Counted from the stretch's first letter, positions 26,857 through 36,213 are shown. The stretch: DNA of 64,000 nucleotides from Herbaspirillum sp. Sphag64 (GCF_014192645.1 NZ_JACHYE010000006.1:1-64000); one strand, 5' to 3'. Notes: generated by a model from the letters alone, not told the origin. Numbers and translations are program-made.

Positions 26857-27009
26857 AGGAATGGGCCAATGTTTGCCTGGTTATTATTCTGGTTGGCCCA
26901 ATTCTATCGCTATTTGACCATTGGGCCACTCGTTTTGCAGACCTCCGCACGCAATAATCTGTCCCATCAATCCAGCACTCAAGACTCACCGTTCACCAAG
27001 GAGACTTCC

Positions 27010-27534
27010 ATGTCCAGCAAGAAAAGCGCCCTGATCGTCATCGATATCCAGAATGATTATTTTCCTAAAGGTAACTATCCCTTGTTCAACGCCGAAGGTA
27101 CCTTGCACAACATCGAACAGGCGATTGCCAAAGCGCATGCCCAGCAGATTCCCGTTATTCTGGTACAGCATGTTGCCGATAGCGCCAAAGGACCTTCACC
27201 TTTTTTCAATGCCGGTAGTGAGGGCGTTGCCTTACATCCGCGGATTCTGGCAGCGGCACCGCAGGCGCCGGTGGTGGTGAAGTCATTTGCCGACAGCTTC
27301 CACAAGACCACGCTGGAGGAGACCTTGCAAACTTTGGGCGTGGAAGCCTTGCTGATTTGCGGCATGATGACGCAGAACTGCGTGACCCACACGGCGATTT
27401 CCAAGACAGCCGAGAAATATGAGGTCACGGTATTGAAAGATTGCTGCACCACCGTAGATCAGATGATCAACGCCATCGCTTTGAGTGCCTTGACCGTGCG
27501 CGTGGCGGTGAGCGAGCAGGACGCAGTAGTGTAA
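27010..27534 (+). CDS. Isochorismatase-like cysteine hydrolase
   Basis: A 174-residue hydrolase with the full catalytic triad of the family: D12 (IVIDIQNDYF), K91 (VVKSFADSF) and C124 (CGMMTQNCVTHTA). It probably hydrolyses a small amide or related compound in the cytosol. The ATG at 27010 follows AAGGAGACTTCC, a strong ribosome site. The same frame is open for another 225 codons upstream, but that part is antisense to the GlxA gene and has no homology. Regulated, by inference, by the divergent GlxA-type protein. Confidence 0.92.
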   Translation: MSSKKSALIVIDIQNDYFPKGNYPLFNAEGTLHNIEQAIAKAHAQQIPVILVQHVADSAKGPSPFFNAGSEGVALHPRILAAAPQAPVVVKSFADSFHKTTLEETLQTLGVEALLICGMMTQNCVTHTAISKTAEKYEVTVLKDCCTTVDQMINAIALSALTVRVAVSEQDAVV

Positions 27535-27666
27535 GCGACGCGGGTCTCGCCCAAGTGCGTGTCTACAAATTTCGATGTATACGATAAGATATAACGAAAC
27601 TGCTGAATAAAGGCTGTCTACCAGCGGTTTCGCAGTCTGTTATCTCATCATTAACTGTGGGCATTT

Positions 27667-28452
27667 ATGAAAAGCGTGCTGGTACTGCGCCATGTCGCCT
27701 TTGAGGGCTTGGGTGGAATCTTGCCGATTCTGGAGCGGCAGGGATGCCGTATTCAGTATTTTGACGTTGGCGTCGATTCGTTTTTTGATGTGTCGCCGCT
27801 CAATAACGACTTGGTCATTGTATTAGGCGGCCCGATTTCTGCCTATGAGGCGGACAAATATCCGTTTTTGACGGCAGAAATTACCTGGCTGCGCGCCAGA
27901 ATCGTAGATGATCTGCCCACACTGGGCATTGGCTTGGGGGCCCAGTTAATAGCTGCTGCGCTGCATGCCAGGGTCTATCCGGGTGAGGCCAAAGAAATCG
28001 GTTGGGCGCCGCTATCAAAAGGTGTTGATAGCAGTAGCCTGCCTGCGCTCAATCAAATGATCGAGACGCAAACGCCCGTATTGCACTGGCATGGTGATAC
28101 GTTTGATTTGCCCGTAGGAGCGCGACATCTGGCAGGAAGCGATAAATACACCAATCAGGCATTTGCGTGGGGATCGCATTGCCTGGCGCTGCAATTTCAT
28201 CCCGAATTCAATCCGAAGATGCTGGAGCAGTGGTTAATTGCTCGCGCGCTGGAGGTGGCCACTACGACAGACATTAGCCTGGACCGATTACGTGATGACA
28301 CGGCACGCTATGGTGAACGCGCAAAAAAAATCGCTGAACTGTTTTTGCGTGACTGGCTTGAAGATATCTTTGATTTACCCATGGCATCCATGTCGTCCAA
28401 AATCTTTCGGGCTAAGGTCGGTAAATCCAAACTCGGACTGTTGCCAACCTGA
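27667..28452 (+). CDS. Class-I glutamine amidotransferase-like protein lacking the catalytic Cys
   Basis: A 261-residue protein with the class I GATase fold: LVIVLGGPISAYEADKYPFL, the elbow TLGIGLGAQLIAAAL, EIGWAPL and the His/Glu segment LALQFHPEFN. In active relatives the elbow reads GICLGAQ or GVCLGAQ. Here the nucleophile position, residue 89, is Gly (codon GGC) while the His and Glu of the triad remain. So it should not release ammonia from glutamine as its relatives do. It may bind an amide or act on another substrate without a thioester, or be a decaying gene. It stands alone and is convergent with the TonB receptor gene. Confidence 0.85.
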   Translation: MKSVLVLRHVAFEGLGGILPILERQGCRIQYFDVGVDSFFDVSPLNNDLVIVLGGPISAYEADKYPFLTAEITWLRARIVDDLPTLGIGLGAQLIAAALHARVYPGEAKEIGWAPLSKGVDSSSLPALNQMIETQTPVLHWHGDTFDLPVGARHLAGSDKYTNQAFAWGSHCLALQFHPEFNPKMLEQWLIARALEVATTTDISLDRLRDDTARYGERAKKIAELFLRDWLEDIFDLPMASMSSKIFRAKVGKSKLGLLPT

Positions 28453-28531
28453 CGAGAGACGTTGCTACGGAACCAGCCCATTGAGACTGGGCAAAGTTCT
28501 GTAGCGGTCGAGCTAAAAATCAATGCCAATA

Positions 28532-30685
28532 TCAATATCGATAAGATAACGTCAATCGTAATTCACGTGGCTCGCCTGGATGGACCGTAATGCCGTTTGG
28601 AACCGTCACGCTGCTCGCTGTTACTTGATAATCCTGTTCATAGGCAATGTCGTAATATTGGCGATTGAATATATTCAGCACATCCAGAGAAAGTGACATT
28701 TGTGGTGTCAGATCCCGCTGTAGCTTCAGATTGCTGATAATTGCCGATGGTGCCATCAGGCTGCCATCCTGGGAGAGCGGATAGGCACCGATGTATCTTG
28801 TCTCCCATCCGGCTGCCCATGATCCCTGGTGGACAGTCGCCTTGAACATGCCGACCTTGCTCACTGCATTGGGAATCATGTTGCCTGTATCACCGTTCTC
28901 ATTCATGTTGGCATAACGTGCGTGGGTCCATGCAAGGTCTGCATCCAGCATGAGCCATGGGTTGACGACCCAGTGATTGTTCCATTCGACGCCATGTCGC
29001 TTGCTGGCGCCATTTGCGGAGGTACTGCCGATGGCAGAGTCAGCGGAATAGACAATCTCGGAATCACTGTTGAGGCTCCACAGTGCAAGTGAGCTTTGCA
29101 AACCGTCGATAACCTCGGTACGCACGCCGATCTCCTTGCCCCAACTGCCTACCAAGGCGGGCACCGCGGAGGCAGCTGCACCTGTGGTCGGATCAATCTG
29201 GTTGATGACACCGCGGGCGTCATTGCTATGGAAGCCCTTGCCAGCGTTGATGAAGAATTCAGTCTTTGCCCACGGACCAAAAATCATCGATAGCTTGGGT
29301 GATAATTTCTTGCCTGAGGCGGTACCGGAATTGGCGGCTAAGCTATACGAGGTCATGTTCATATCAACATTGTCTCCACGGAGACCAACCAGAGTTCTGA
29401 ACCAGTCGTTCCAGCTGGTGGAATTTTGCAGATAGAGACTGGTCATGGTTTCAGCAACCTGATCATTCGAGACTGTCTGGAATGGCACTCTCGCTTCGGT
29501 GTTGTACAAGCCAACATTGATATTGTCATGTCTTACCTGCAGTCCGGCCTCGGTCACGGATTCACGACCTAACAATTGATGATTCCAGCCTTTGACGTAT
29601 TGCGCACCAACGATATTGCGATTCTCTTTCTGTTCGAACTGATCACCGGTAGTCGGACGTAGTTCATAAAAAGTGAAATTCGACCAAAGCTGTAAGCGGT
29701 AATGTTCCGCGTAGGCGGATATCCTGGTGTAACCATCCTCATCATGGCTATGCCATTCGCCAGAGATAATGGCGCGGCCACTGTTACCGCCGTCAGTGGT
29801 ATCAAGTGCAGAGTAACGGCCTAGCTGACCGGACTGTATTAATTCCAAAGGTATCTGATCAGTCGAGTTCCATTGGGCTTTGTAGTAAATACCCTCGATG
29901 GACCAACCATGTGCTTTACTACCGTCACTTAGACGAAGTAAGGCGTTGGTTTTTTCAAACTTTTCAGGTGTGGTCCAGGGACCATTTTCCTTGATAATCT
30001 CAAGCGCACCGAGTAAAACAGGACCGCTTGGAATCAATCCTGTACCTCCTGTCTGGTCTTTGTACTGTGGGTTGAGGTTGATCGAGCCAGCCATCAGAGC
30101 GCGTTGATAACCGTATGTACCTCCGGTAAAACTGAAGAGATCATGGTCAAGACTGTTGACGTAGCGTACATCGGCAGAGCCTGCTGAAGAAAAGTCGCCG
30201 GTATCGGCAAAGTAGGGACCCTTGCGATAATCAATGTGGTCGACCAGTTCAGGGATCAGAAAATTCAAATCGCTATATCCCTGTCCATGTGCATTCGTTG
30301 GCATATTGACCGGCACACCGTCGACGCTAGTGGCGAAATCGGTGCCATGATCAAGGTTGTAGCCGCGCAGGAAATACTGATTTGCCTTGCCATCGCCGGA
30401 GTGTTGGGTGACGACCAGCCCCGGTACGGTCTCCAGCACTTCGCCCGGGCGCAAGAGCGGGACGTCGCGTAATAACTCGCCATTGATAGTGCCCTGCGAG
30501 GAGGCATCGGAGGTGCCGACCCCGTTATCGTAATGCCCCTGCATCGTCACTGTCGGCAATGCGGCCACGGTGGATTCCGATACCTGGTTTACTGTGTCAT
30601 CTTTCGACGCCACTGTTTCCTGAGCCCATATGGTATCGCTTCCGATTGCCAGGAAAAATGCTGTTACCAATGATTTACTACGCAT
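28532..30685 (-). CDS. TonB-dependent outer-membrane receptor (likely cobalt/corrinoid)
   Basis: A 717-residue receptor from the ATG at 30685, which has AGAGGA 4 nt upstream; a longer frame to 30838 is non-coding. The signal peptide ends near SDTIWAQ. A TonB-box-like TVTM follows, then the plug (ELLRDVPLLRPGEVLETVPG, FLRGYNLDHGTDFATSVDG) and a 22-strand barrel ending in SYRY. It lies 182 bp downstream of the NiCoT permease gene and behind the cobalamin riboswitch. Import of cobalt chelates or corrinoid is therefore the best guess; nickel is the alternative. Confidence 0.9.
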   Translation of the reverse strand: MRSKSLVTAFFLAIGSDTIWAQETVASKDDTVNQVSESTVAALPTVTMQGHYDNGVGTSDASSQGTINGELLRDVPLLRPGEVLETVPGLVVTQHSGDGKANQYFLRGYNLDHGTDFATSVDGVPVNMPTNAHGQGYSDLNFLIPELVDHIDYRKGPYFADTGDFSSAGSADVRYVNSLDHDLFSFTGGTYGYQRALMAGSINLNPQYKDQTGGTGLIPSGPVLLGALEIIKENGPWTTPEKFEKTNALLRLSDGSKAHGWSIEGIYYKAQWNSTDQIPLELIQSGQLGRYSALDTTDGGNSGRAIISGEWHSHDEDGYTRISAYAEHYRLQLWSNFTFYELRPTTGDQFEQKENRNIVGAQYVKGWNHQLLGRESVTEAGLQVRHDNINVGLYNTEARVPFQTVSNDQVAETMTSLYLQNSTSWNDWFRTLVGLRGDNVDMNMTSYSLAANSGTASGKKLSPKLSMIFGPWAKTEFFINAGKGFHSNDARGVINQIDPTTGAAASAVPALVGSWGKEIGVRTEVIDGLQSSLALWSLNSDSEIVYSADSAIGSTSANGASKRHGVEWNNHWVVNPWLMLDADLAWTHARYANMNENGDTGNMIPNAVSKVGMFKATVHQGSWAAGWETRYIGAYPLSQDGSLMAPSAIISNLKLQRDLTPQMSLSLDVLNIFNRQYYDIAYEQDYQVTASSVTVPNGITVHPGEPRELRLTLSYRY

Positions 30686-30867
30686 ATATCCTCTTTTTTT
30701 TATGATGATTTTATAATTCTTCATACGCCATGCTAAAAATAAAGTCGACGAAAAACTTTCATCGACTTCATTTTTACTTTCGCTATTCAGCAATTTGCTG
30801 ATGGAGTTCAGAAACGCGCAATAGATGTCAAAGGCCATCTATGTGTGACAGACAGTCCCTTGCTATT

Positions 30868-31944
30868 TCACATTGACTTGCGGCCTGAAGCCAATGTCAG
30901 TTCCATATCGTCATAGCCTCGCCATTTGTAGATCGCCAGCGAAATGAGCCAGCTCAGAATAAACAGACCGATGATGAAATAACCGATCACGCCAAAATTA
31001 CCATTGAGACTGCTCACGGCATTCCAAAATGGTCCTTCCAGTTGCAGTTTGTCGGCGAGCAGTCCCAATACTTCAATACCACCGATCGCCACGGCGACTA
31101 ATACTGAAACAAAGGTAATCGTCATGTTGTAGTAGAGCTTGCGGATTGGTTTGACAAAAGCCCAGCCGTAAGCGCCTAGCATGAGGATGCTATCGGTCGT
31201 ATCAATCAGTGACATCCCGGCAGTGAACAATAGTGGGAAGATCATGATGGCCCATACCGACAAGCCATTGGAGGCTTGGGTTGCCGAGATGCCCAGCAGC
31301 GCGATTTCGGTCGATGTGTCAAATCCCAGACCAAACAGGATACCCAGTGGATACATATGCCAGCTGCGGGTGATGATGTTAAACATCGGACGAAAAATGC
31401 GTGCTAAAAATCCACGATTAGCAAGCAGCAGATCGAGATCTTCTTCCACGTAGGGCTCACCCTTGCGCGCACGGCGGAAGGTTTTGTAGACAGAAATCAG
31501 AACAACCAGATTGATGACCGCGATCACCAGCAGGAAGAGCGCAGACACGATCGTGCTGATTGTTCCGCCGATCTCATGAAACGAATCCATCCGGCCTTTC
31601 ATTGCCAGCGTTGTTGCGGCAATGGCCAGGCAGGCGAGGATCACGACCGTTGAGTGTCCCAGCGAAAACATGAAACCCACGGAGACGGGCTTTTTTCCGT
31701 CTTGCATCAGCTTGCGTGTCACATTGTCGATCGCGGCAATATGATCTGCATCGACCGCATGGCGCAGACCAAAACTGTAGGCAAGAAATGCGGTTCCCAT
31801 CAGCAAAGGATGCTGGCGGAAGGTGATGAACGCTACAATCCAGGCGCCCAGATTGAATATCAGTAATAGCAGATACATGCCGATAATCTTCCCTCTGACA
31901 TCAGAGGAGGCATCATTAAACAAGGCTTTCATTAAACGCGACAT
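30868..31944 (-). CDS. NiCoT-family nickel/cobalt permease
   Basis: A 358-residue inner-membrane metal permease of the HoxN/NixA family. The signature H-x4-D-H motif is present in helix 2 (RHAVDADHI; H62, D67, H68), with further family segments GFMFSLGHSTVV and LGFDTSTEIALL. About eight membrane helices. A compact cobalamin riboswitch lies upstream on the same strand. NiCoT genes controlled this way are generally taken to be cobalt transporters, so cobalt is favoured. The TonB receptor follows. The ribosome site is weak (GGGAA). Confidence 0.93.
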   Translation of the reverse strand: MSRLMKALFNDASSDVRGKIIGMYLLLLIFNLGAWIVAFITFRQHPLLMGTAFLAYSFGLRHAVDADHIAAIDNVTRKLMQDGKKPVSVGFMFSLGHSTVVILACLAIAATTLAMKGRMDSFHEIGGTISTIVSALFLLVIAVINLVVLISVYKTFRRARKGEPYVEEDLDLLLANRGFLARIFRPMFNIITRSWHMYPLGILFGLGFDTSTEIALLGISATQASNGLSVWAIMIFPLLFTAGMSLIDTTDSILMLGAYGWAFVKPIRKLYYNMTITFVSVLVAVAIGGIEVLGLLADKLQLEGPFWNAVSSLNGNFGVIGYFIIGLFILSWLISLAIYKWRGYDDMELTLASGRKSM

Positions 31945-32329
31945 GGCGATTCCCGATAATTATTGTTGAGTGCCGTATTGGCGTGTGCATTCTTTTCTCT
32001 GTGCCGGGTGAATGGCACGAGCGTATTCCTTTTCTGACATGACCTCGACCTGAATCAACAGGTGCAAATCAATAGACGCAAAAAAATGACCAGAATCGAC
32101 CGACTTTGGTATGCAGTGTGGAGAAAAAGAAATTGAATTGCTGCCGAAAGCGTTGAAAATTAAGTCAACGATAAATCTTGAATAGGGAGGCGACTGGCGA
32201 GGTGCATCGCCAAAGTGGTATCGCCAGCGGCGACATGCATTGGAATCGATTCAAGGGGGGGCTAAGGAAAGTCAAGTTCATGATGCATTTCTCCAGGGGT
32301 TACGCGCCCCAATAGTGGATGGAAGGGAA
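31945..32329 (-). other. Long leader between riboswitch and permease start
   Basis: About 385 nt of non-coding leader separates the aptamer from the NiCoT start codon. On the minus strand it contains a GGGG(CGCGTAA)CCCC hairpin around 32306-32320, a C7 run at 32256-32262 and a T-rich stretch nearer the gene. These may form the expression platform; I cannot define an obvious terminator or ribosome-site sequestering helix by eye. Confidence 0.45.
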
Positions 32330-32425
32330 TGTCATGAAGCTCAGGTCTGACTTTTGGTTATCGTTGAACCAATCACAGTGGCGCGACCGCGCCGGAATTA
32401 CACCGGCTTCCCAGCTTCAGCCGCA
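32330..32425 (-). ncRNA. Cobalamin riboswitch, compact form
   Basis: On the minus strand the conserved core is seen: GGGAAGCCGGTG (plus 32401-32412), the CCGGCGCGG stem, GCGCCACTGTG (plus 32374-32384), and the B12-box-like AGTCAGACCTGAGC near 32340-32354. The ends pair through a 7-bp helix, TGAAGCT (32413-32419) with AGCTTCA (32335-32341). A TATAAT at 32428-32433 on the same strand places transcription start at the first base or so of the aptamer. It should lower expression of the permease and receptor genes when cobalamin is plentiful. Confidence 0.88.
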
Positions 32426-32549
32426 CTATTATACTGGTCAACACTAGAGAAATAGCAAGCCTGCCTTCGGCTGATTGAAAAGATATTAATGATGTTTATC
32501 GATTCAATCAGTATCACCGGCTTTTTAGTTGCTGAAGAATATAGCTGTG

Positions 32550-33320
32550 TTATTCGTGGATCCGTCCGAGAAATTGTTTGCAGCGTTCACTTACCGTAGG
32601 ACCAAAGAAATGAGACGGCGTGGTGTCTTCTATTACGTGTCCGCCTTCCATAAAAACAATGCGATCAGCAACATCCCGTGCGAAACGGGTTTCGTGCGTG
32701 ACGACCAGCATTGTTATGCCTTCTTTGGCTAAGTCTCGCATCACACCCAACACCTCATCACGTAGCTCCGGATCCAGCGCAGAGGTCGGTTCATCGAACA
32801 GAATCACCTCTGGTTCCATCGCCAGTGCCCTGGCAATCGCCACGCGCTGCTTCTGACCACCGGAAAGCTTGCCTGGATAGGCATCGGCTTTCTCCGATAG
32901 CCCCACTTTTTGCAACAGGAGCATGCCACGTTGTTGGGCTTTTTCTTTGTCAAAACCCTTCACGGAAATCAATCCCTCGATGACGTTCTGTAATGCTGTT
33001 CTATGTGGAAATAGATTGAATGACTGAAATACCATGGCCGTTTTCTGGCGAATCTGAAATATTTTCTTACGCACTTCACCGGGGCGGAGCGTCAAGGGTT
33101 CATCGAGCTCAATTCCACAAATCTCTATGCTCCCCTGATCTGGCATTTCAAGGAAATTGAGTGAGCGGATAAAGGTGGTCTTTCCAGAGCCTGAAGGGCC
33201 CATGATGACTACAACTTCGCCTTTACCGACTGTTAGATCGACATGTTTTAGTACCTTGTTGGGGCCAAACGCTTTCGCTAAACCGCGTACGCGGACAGTA
33301 CAGGGAGATGAATTGTTCAT
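32550..33320 (-). CDS. Polar amino-acid ABC transporter ATP-binding protein
   Basis: A 256-residue GlnQ-like ATPase with Walker A GPSGSGKTT (residues 41-49), Q-loop FQSFNLFPHRTALQNV, signature LSGGQKQRVAIARAL, Walker B VILFDEPTSALDPE and the switch His (VVTHE). It powers the adjacent permease; its start overlaps the permease stop by 4 nt. Last gene of the minus-strand arm that also encodes the C-S lyase. Confidence 0.94.
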   Translation of the reverse strand: MNNSSPCTVRVRGLAKAFGPNKVLKHVDLTVGKGEVVVIMGPSGSGKTTFIRSLNFLEMPDQGSIEICGIELDEPLTLRPGEVRKKIFQIRQKTAMVFQSFNLFPHRTALQNVIEGLISVKGFDKEKAQQRGMLLLQKVGLSEKADAYPGKLSGGQKQRVAIARALAMEPEVILFDEPTSALDPELRDEVLGVMRDLAKEGITMLVVTHETRFARDVADRIVFMEGGHVIEDTTPSHFFGPTVSERCKQFLGRIHE

Positions 33321-33967
33321 TGGTAGCGCCTCGACAGTTTTTCTTCCAGCCAGGTTTGGAGGATGGTCAGTATTTGATTAATGAGCCAGTAAATGGTCCC
33401 GACAATGATGAACATGTCCATGTAGCGGAAGGTTGTGGCTCCCATCTGATCGGCAACGCGGGTGAGTTCGACAACTGTCACAGTCGATGCCAGAGACGTA
33501 TCCTTCATCAGGGCAATCAGACGGCTACCCAGGGGCGCAATTGCAACGCGTAGAGCCTGTGGCAAGATAATACGAAACAGGGTTTTGCGATATCCCAAAC
33601 CCATCGACCAGGCAGCTTCCCATTGTCCTTTATCGACTGCATTGATTCCTGACCGGAAATTTTCACTCAGATAAGCAGCCGAAAACAGCGTCAACGCCAG
33701 TAAGGCAGCGGGTATCGGATCCAGTGTAATGCCGTAATTGGGCAAGCCGAAGTAGATCAGCAGGATCTGAATCAGTAACGGGGTGCCGCGGAAAATCGAG
33801 ACGTACGAAAATGCCAGCCAGCGCAAGGGGCGCCATGCGGAGATGCGCGCCAGCGCGATCAGCATGCCGAGTATGGAGCCGAGAAAAAATGCACTGATAC
33901 CAAGTCCCAATGTAATCAGGACGGCCTTTTGCAGCAACGGTAACGCCCTTAGAAATAAGTCAAACAT
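33317..33967 (-). CDS. Polar amino-acid ABC transporter permease
   Basis: A 216-residue HisM/GlnP-type inner-membrane subunit with about five helices and the EAA loop QWEAAWSMGLGYRKTLFRIILPQAL that contacts the ATPase. Only one permease gene is present, so it probably acts as a homodimer. It lies 57 nt after the C-S lyase gene and overlaps the ATPase gene by 4 nt. Confidence 0.93.
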   Translation of the reverse strand: MFDLFLRALPLLQKAVLITLGLGISAFFLGSILGMLIALARISAWRPLRWLAFSYVSIFRGTPLLIQILLIYFGLPNYGITLDPIPAALLALTLFSAAYLSENFRSGINAVDKGQWEAAWSMGLGYRKTLFRIILPQALRVAIAPLGSRLIALMKDTSLASTVTVVELTRVADQMGATTFRYMDMFIIVGTIYWLINQILTILQTWLEEKLSRRYQ

Positions 33968-34024
33968 CCTCTCCTCCTGGTATGCCGGTCAGCATGATGA
34001 TCACGGCACACTGTTAAATTTTCT

Positions 34025-35182
34025 TCAGTGACCCACAGTTGGGTTGGCGTATGCCAGCAAGGCTTGATCGAGATCGGCAATCAATCGATCCGTGTCCTCC
34101 AGACCGATCGACAGGCGAACCACCGGCTGATCGGTTGCAGGGAATACACGATTTGCCTGTAACGTTGCCGGATAATAGGCAGCCAGGCTATGTACGCCGC
34201 CCCAACTAGCCCCAATCACAAACTGTGTCAATGAATCGAAGAAACCATGGAACGCTGTTTCTGCCGCTGGCTTGAGGATGACGGAGAACAGGCAGCCATT
34301 GCTGGCGAAATCACGTTTCCACAGAGCATGCCCTGGATCGGATTCCAGGGGAGGGTACAACACGCGATCAACCAGCGGATGCTTGGCCAGATGGCGAGCA
34401 ACCTGAATGGTGGAGGTACTTTGTGCCTGAACTCGCAATTTCAGTGTTTCTAAACCGCGCAGCACCAGAAAGCAATCATCAGGGCTCACTTGTTGCCCTA
34501 AAATACTTTGTGTTTCGCGTAATACTTCGTAATGACTAAACTCATTCAAACTGATACTACCCATGAGCAAGTCGGAATGTCCGCCAAAGAATTTGGTTGC
34601 CGCTTCGATACTAAAATCGACACCATGCTCAATGGGCCGGAAACCCAACGGACTAGCCCACGTGTTATCGATCATGGTCAATACGCCATGTTTTTTTGCA
34701 ACTGCAACAATCGCCGGAATGTCTTGCATCTCCATTGTGACGGTACCTGGAGACTCCATGCAGATCATGCGGGTGTTCGGCTTCATCAGAGATGCGATCT
34801 CTGCACCCATGGCTGGATGATAGAACTCCACCTCCACTTGCATATGGGCTAGCCATTTATCAGCGAAGGTCTTGAGCGAGCCATAGCATGCCGCGGATAT
34901 CAGTAAATGGTCGCCACCGCGGACAAATGCCATGACTGTTGTCATCAGTGCTGCAGCGCCCGAGGGGGCAATCACGCAATGACGCGCACCTTCGAGCGCT
35001 GCTATACGTTGTTCCAGCAGACGTGCGGTCGGCGTGCCGGTCACGCCATAGCTGAAACCGTCGGGTTGACGTTTCTTGCGTTTGACGAAATCGTCGAGCG
35101 AGTCAAATACAACGGTCGAGGCGCGCATCACGGAGGGCGACAGGCTGCTGAATGGTTCTGGATATTCTGGGTTCGTGTTCAT
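34025..35182 (-). CDS. PLP-dependent C-S lyase / cystathionine beta-lyase family
   Basis: A 385-residue Cys/Met-metabolism PLP enzyme. Key parts: GTPTARLLEQRIAALEG, the PLP-phosphate region ACYGSLK, MIDNTWASP with the conserved Asp, and the Schiff-base Lys in ATKFFGGHSD. The C-terminal Arg segment VRLSIGLEDTDRLIADL binds the substrate carboxylate. It would beta-eliminate cystathionine or another S-substituted cysteine to a thiol, pyruvate and ammonia. Placement with amino-acid transport genes and a deacylase argues for a catabolic C-S lyase rather than methionine biosynthesis. Confidence 0.92.
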   Translation of the reverse strand: MNTNPEYPEPFSSLSPSVMRASTVVFDSLDDFVKRKKRQPDGFSYGVTGTPTARLLEQRIAALEGARHCVIAPSGAAALMTTVMAFVRGGDHLLISAACYGSLKTFADKWLAHMQVEVEFYHPAMGAEIASLMKPNTRMICMESPGTVTMEMQDIPAIVAVAKKHGVLTMIDNTWASPLGFRPIEHGVDFSIEAATKFFGGHSDLLMGSISLNEFSHYEVLRETQSILGQQVSPDDCFLVLRGLETLKLRVQAQSTSTIQVARHLAKHPLVDRVLYPPLESDPGHALWKRDFASNGCLFSVILKPAAETAFHGFFDSLTQFVIGASWGGVHSLAAYYPATLQANRVFPATDQPVVRLSIGLEDTDRLIADLDQALLAYANPTVGH

Positions 35183-35265
35183 ACGAATAATTTGTTAATG
35201 TATAAAAGGACGGCTTGAGTATCAGCCAAGTACTATGGTTGCTCAACAGCGCCAGTGATTAACTC

Positions 35266-35282
35266 TATAAGTGGTACTTATA
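35266..35282. promoter_or_regulatory. Palindrome covering the LysR translation start region
   Basis: TATAAGT-GGT-ACTTATA is a perfect 7-bp inverted repeat ending 1 bp before the LysR ATG at 35284, in the 101-bp gap to the divergent C-S lyase gene. No Shine-Dalgarno sequence is present there. It is a good candidate for the LysR site that controls both directions and represses its own gene. Confidence 0.55.
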
Positions 35283-35283
35283 T

Positions 35284-36213
35284 ATGGACATGCGGGATAT
35301 TCAGGTGTTTCGCGCAGTGATGCGGGCTGGAACGACCAGCAAAGCGGCAGCCTTGCTGAATGTGTCGCAGCCTGCCGTCAGTCAGTCGATCCGTAAGCTG
35401 GAAACGACTTCGGAACTACGCTTGTTCGAGCGTACCCGTGGACGCCTGGTACCAACCCAAGAGGCGTTGGCGCTGATTGAGGAAGTTGACCGCTGTTTTG
35501 CTGGTTTCGAGATGATTGAGCATCGGATTCGCAGTCTGCGCTCGTATGGCCTTGGGCGCTTGGCCATTGCTTCTTTTCCGGCGCTGGGAAATGGCTTCAT
35601 GCCCCGTTCTGTAGCGGCTTTTGGCCTGGAGAGGCGACGTGTTCAGATGTCATTCCAGATCATGAGCTCGCGTGAAGTGTTGCAGCAAGTGAGTGCCGGG
35701 CAGCTGGATTTCGGACTCATGGCTGATGAGTTGTCAGTGGCTGGACTTGAGCATTCTCAATTCATGAGCGTGCCGGGCGTGATCGTGATGCATGACAAAC
35801 ACCCATTAGCTGGCAAATCACTCATTACCTCGGATGATTTGCTAGAGCATGCCTTCGTCGCCCTTAATCCCGAAGATGCCAGTCGGCGCAGGCTGGAGCA
35901 GGCATTGATTCTGGAGGGGAAGGTACTGCATCCCGTTCTTGAGACGCCTTATTCCAACTCGGTCTGTGAATTTGCGTTGCGTGGTGTCGGTATGGGTATG
36001 GCACACCCGATCCTTGCTCTGGATTACGTTACGCGTGGACTCAAACTCAAGCCAATGCAGATTCCGGTGAGTTTTACGGCGCTACTGGTGTTCAGGCCGG
36101 GAATTCCCTTGTCCGAAAATGCCAAGGAAATGCTGCGGGTGATGCGTATCCAGATGGAATCCGATCTGAACGCATTGCGCCAGCTGTTGCATCAACGCCC
36201 CGGTATTGCCTGA
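35284..36213 (+). CDS. LysR-family regulator of the transport/C-S lyase unit
   Basis: A 309-residue LysR protein: winged helix at residues 2-62 (DIQVFRAVMRAGTTSKAAAL, SQPAVSQSIRKLET) and a substrate domain (GRLAIASFPALGNGFMPRSV). No ribosome site is visible upstream; the ATG may be leaderless or poorly translated. Divergent from the lyase-permease-ATPase arm and co-directional with the two binding proteins and the deacylase, so it probably governs the whole unit. Confidence 0.92.
   Translation: MDMRDIQVFRAVMRAGTTSKAAALLNVSQPAVSQSIRKLETTSELRLFERTRGRLVPTQEALALIEEVDRCFAGFEMIEHRIRSLRSYGLGRLAIASFPALGNGFMPRSVAAFGLERRRVQMSFQIMSSREVLQQVSAGQLDFGLMADELSVAGLEHSQFMSVPGVIVMHDKHPLAGKSLITSDDLLEHAFVALNPEDASRRRLEQALILEGKVLHPVLETPYSNSVCEFALRGVGMGMAHPILALDYVTRGLKLKPMQIPVSFTALLVFRPGIPLSENAKEMLRVMRIQMESDLNALRQLLHQRPGIA

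Noticed and set aside
26335..27009. A 225-codon upstream extension of the cysteine hydrolase frame.
   Set aside because: It is antisense to the GlxA regulator gene, lacks family homology, and a strong ribosome site marks the true start at 27010.
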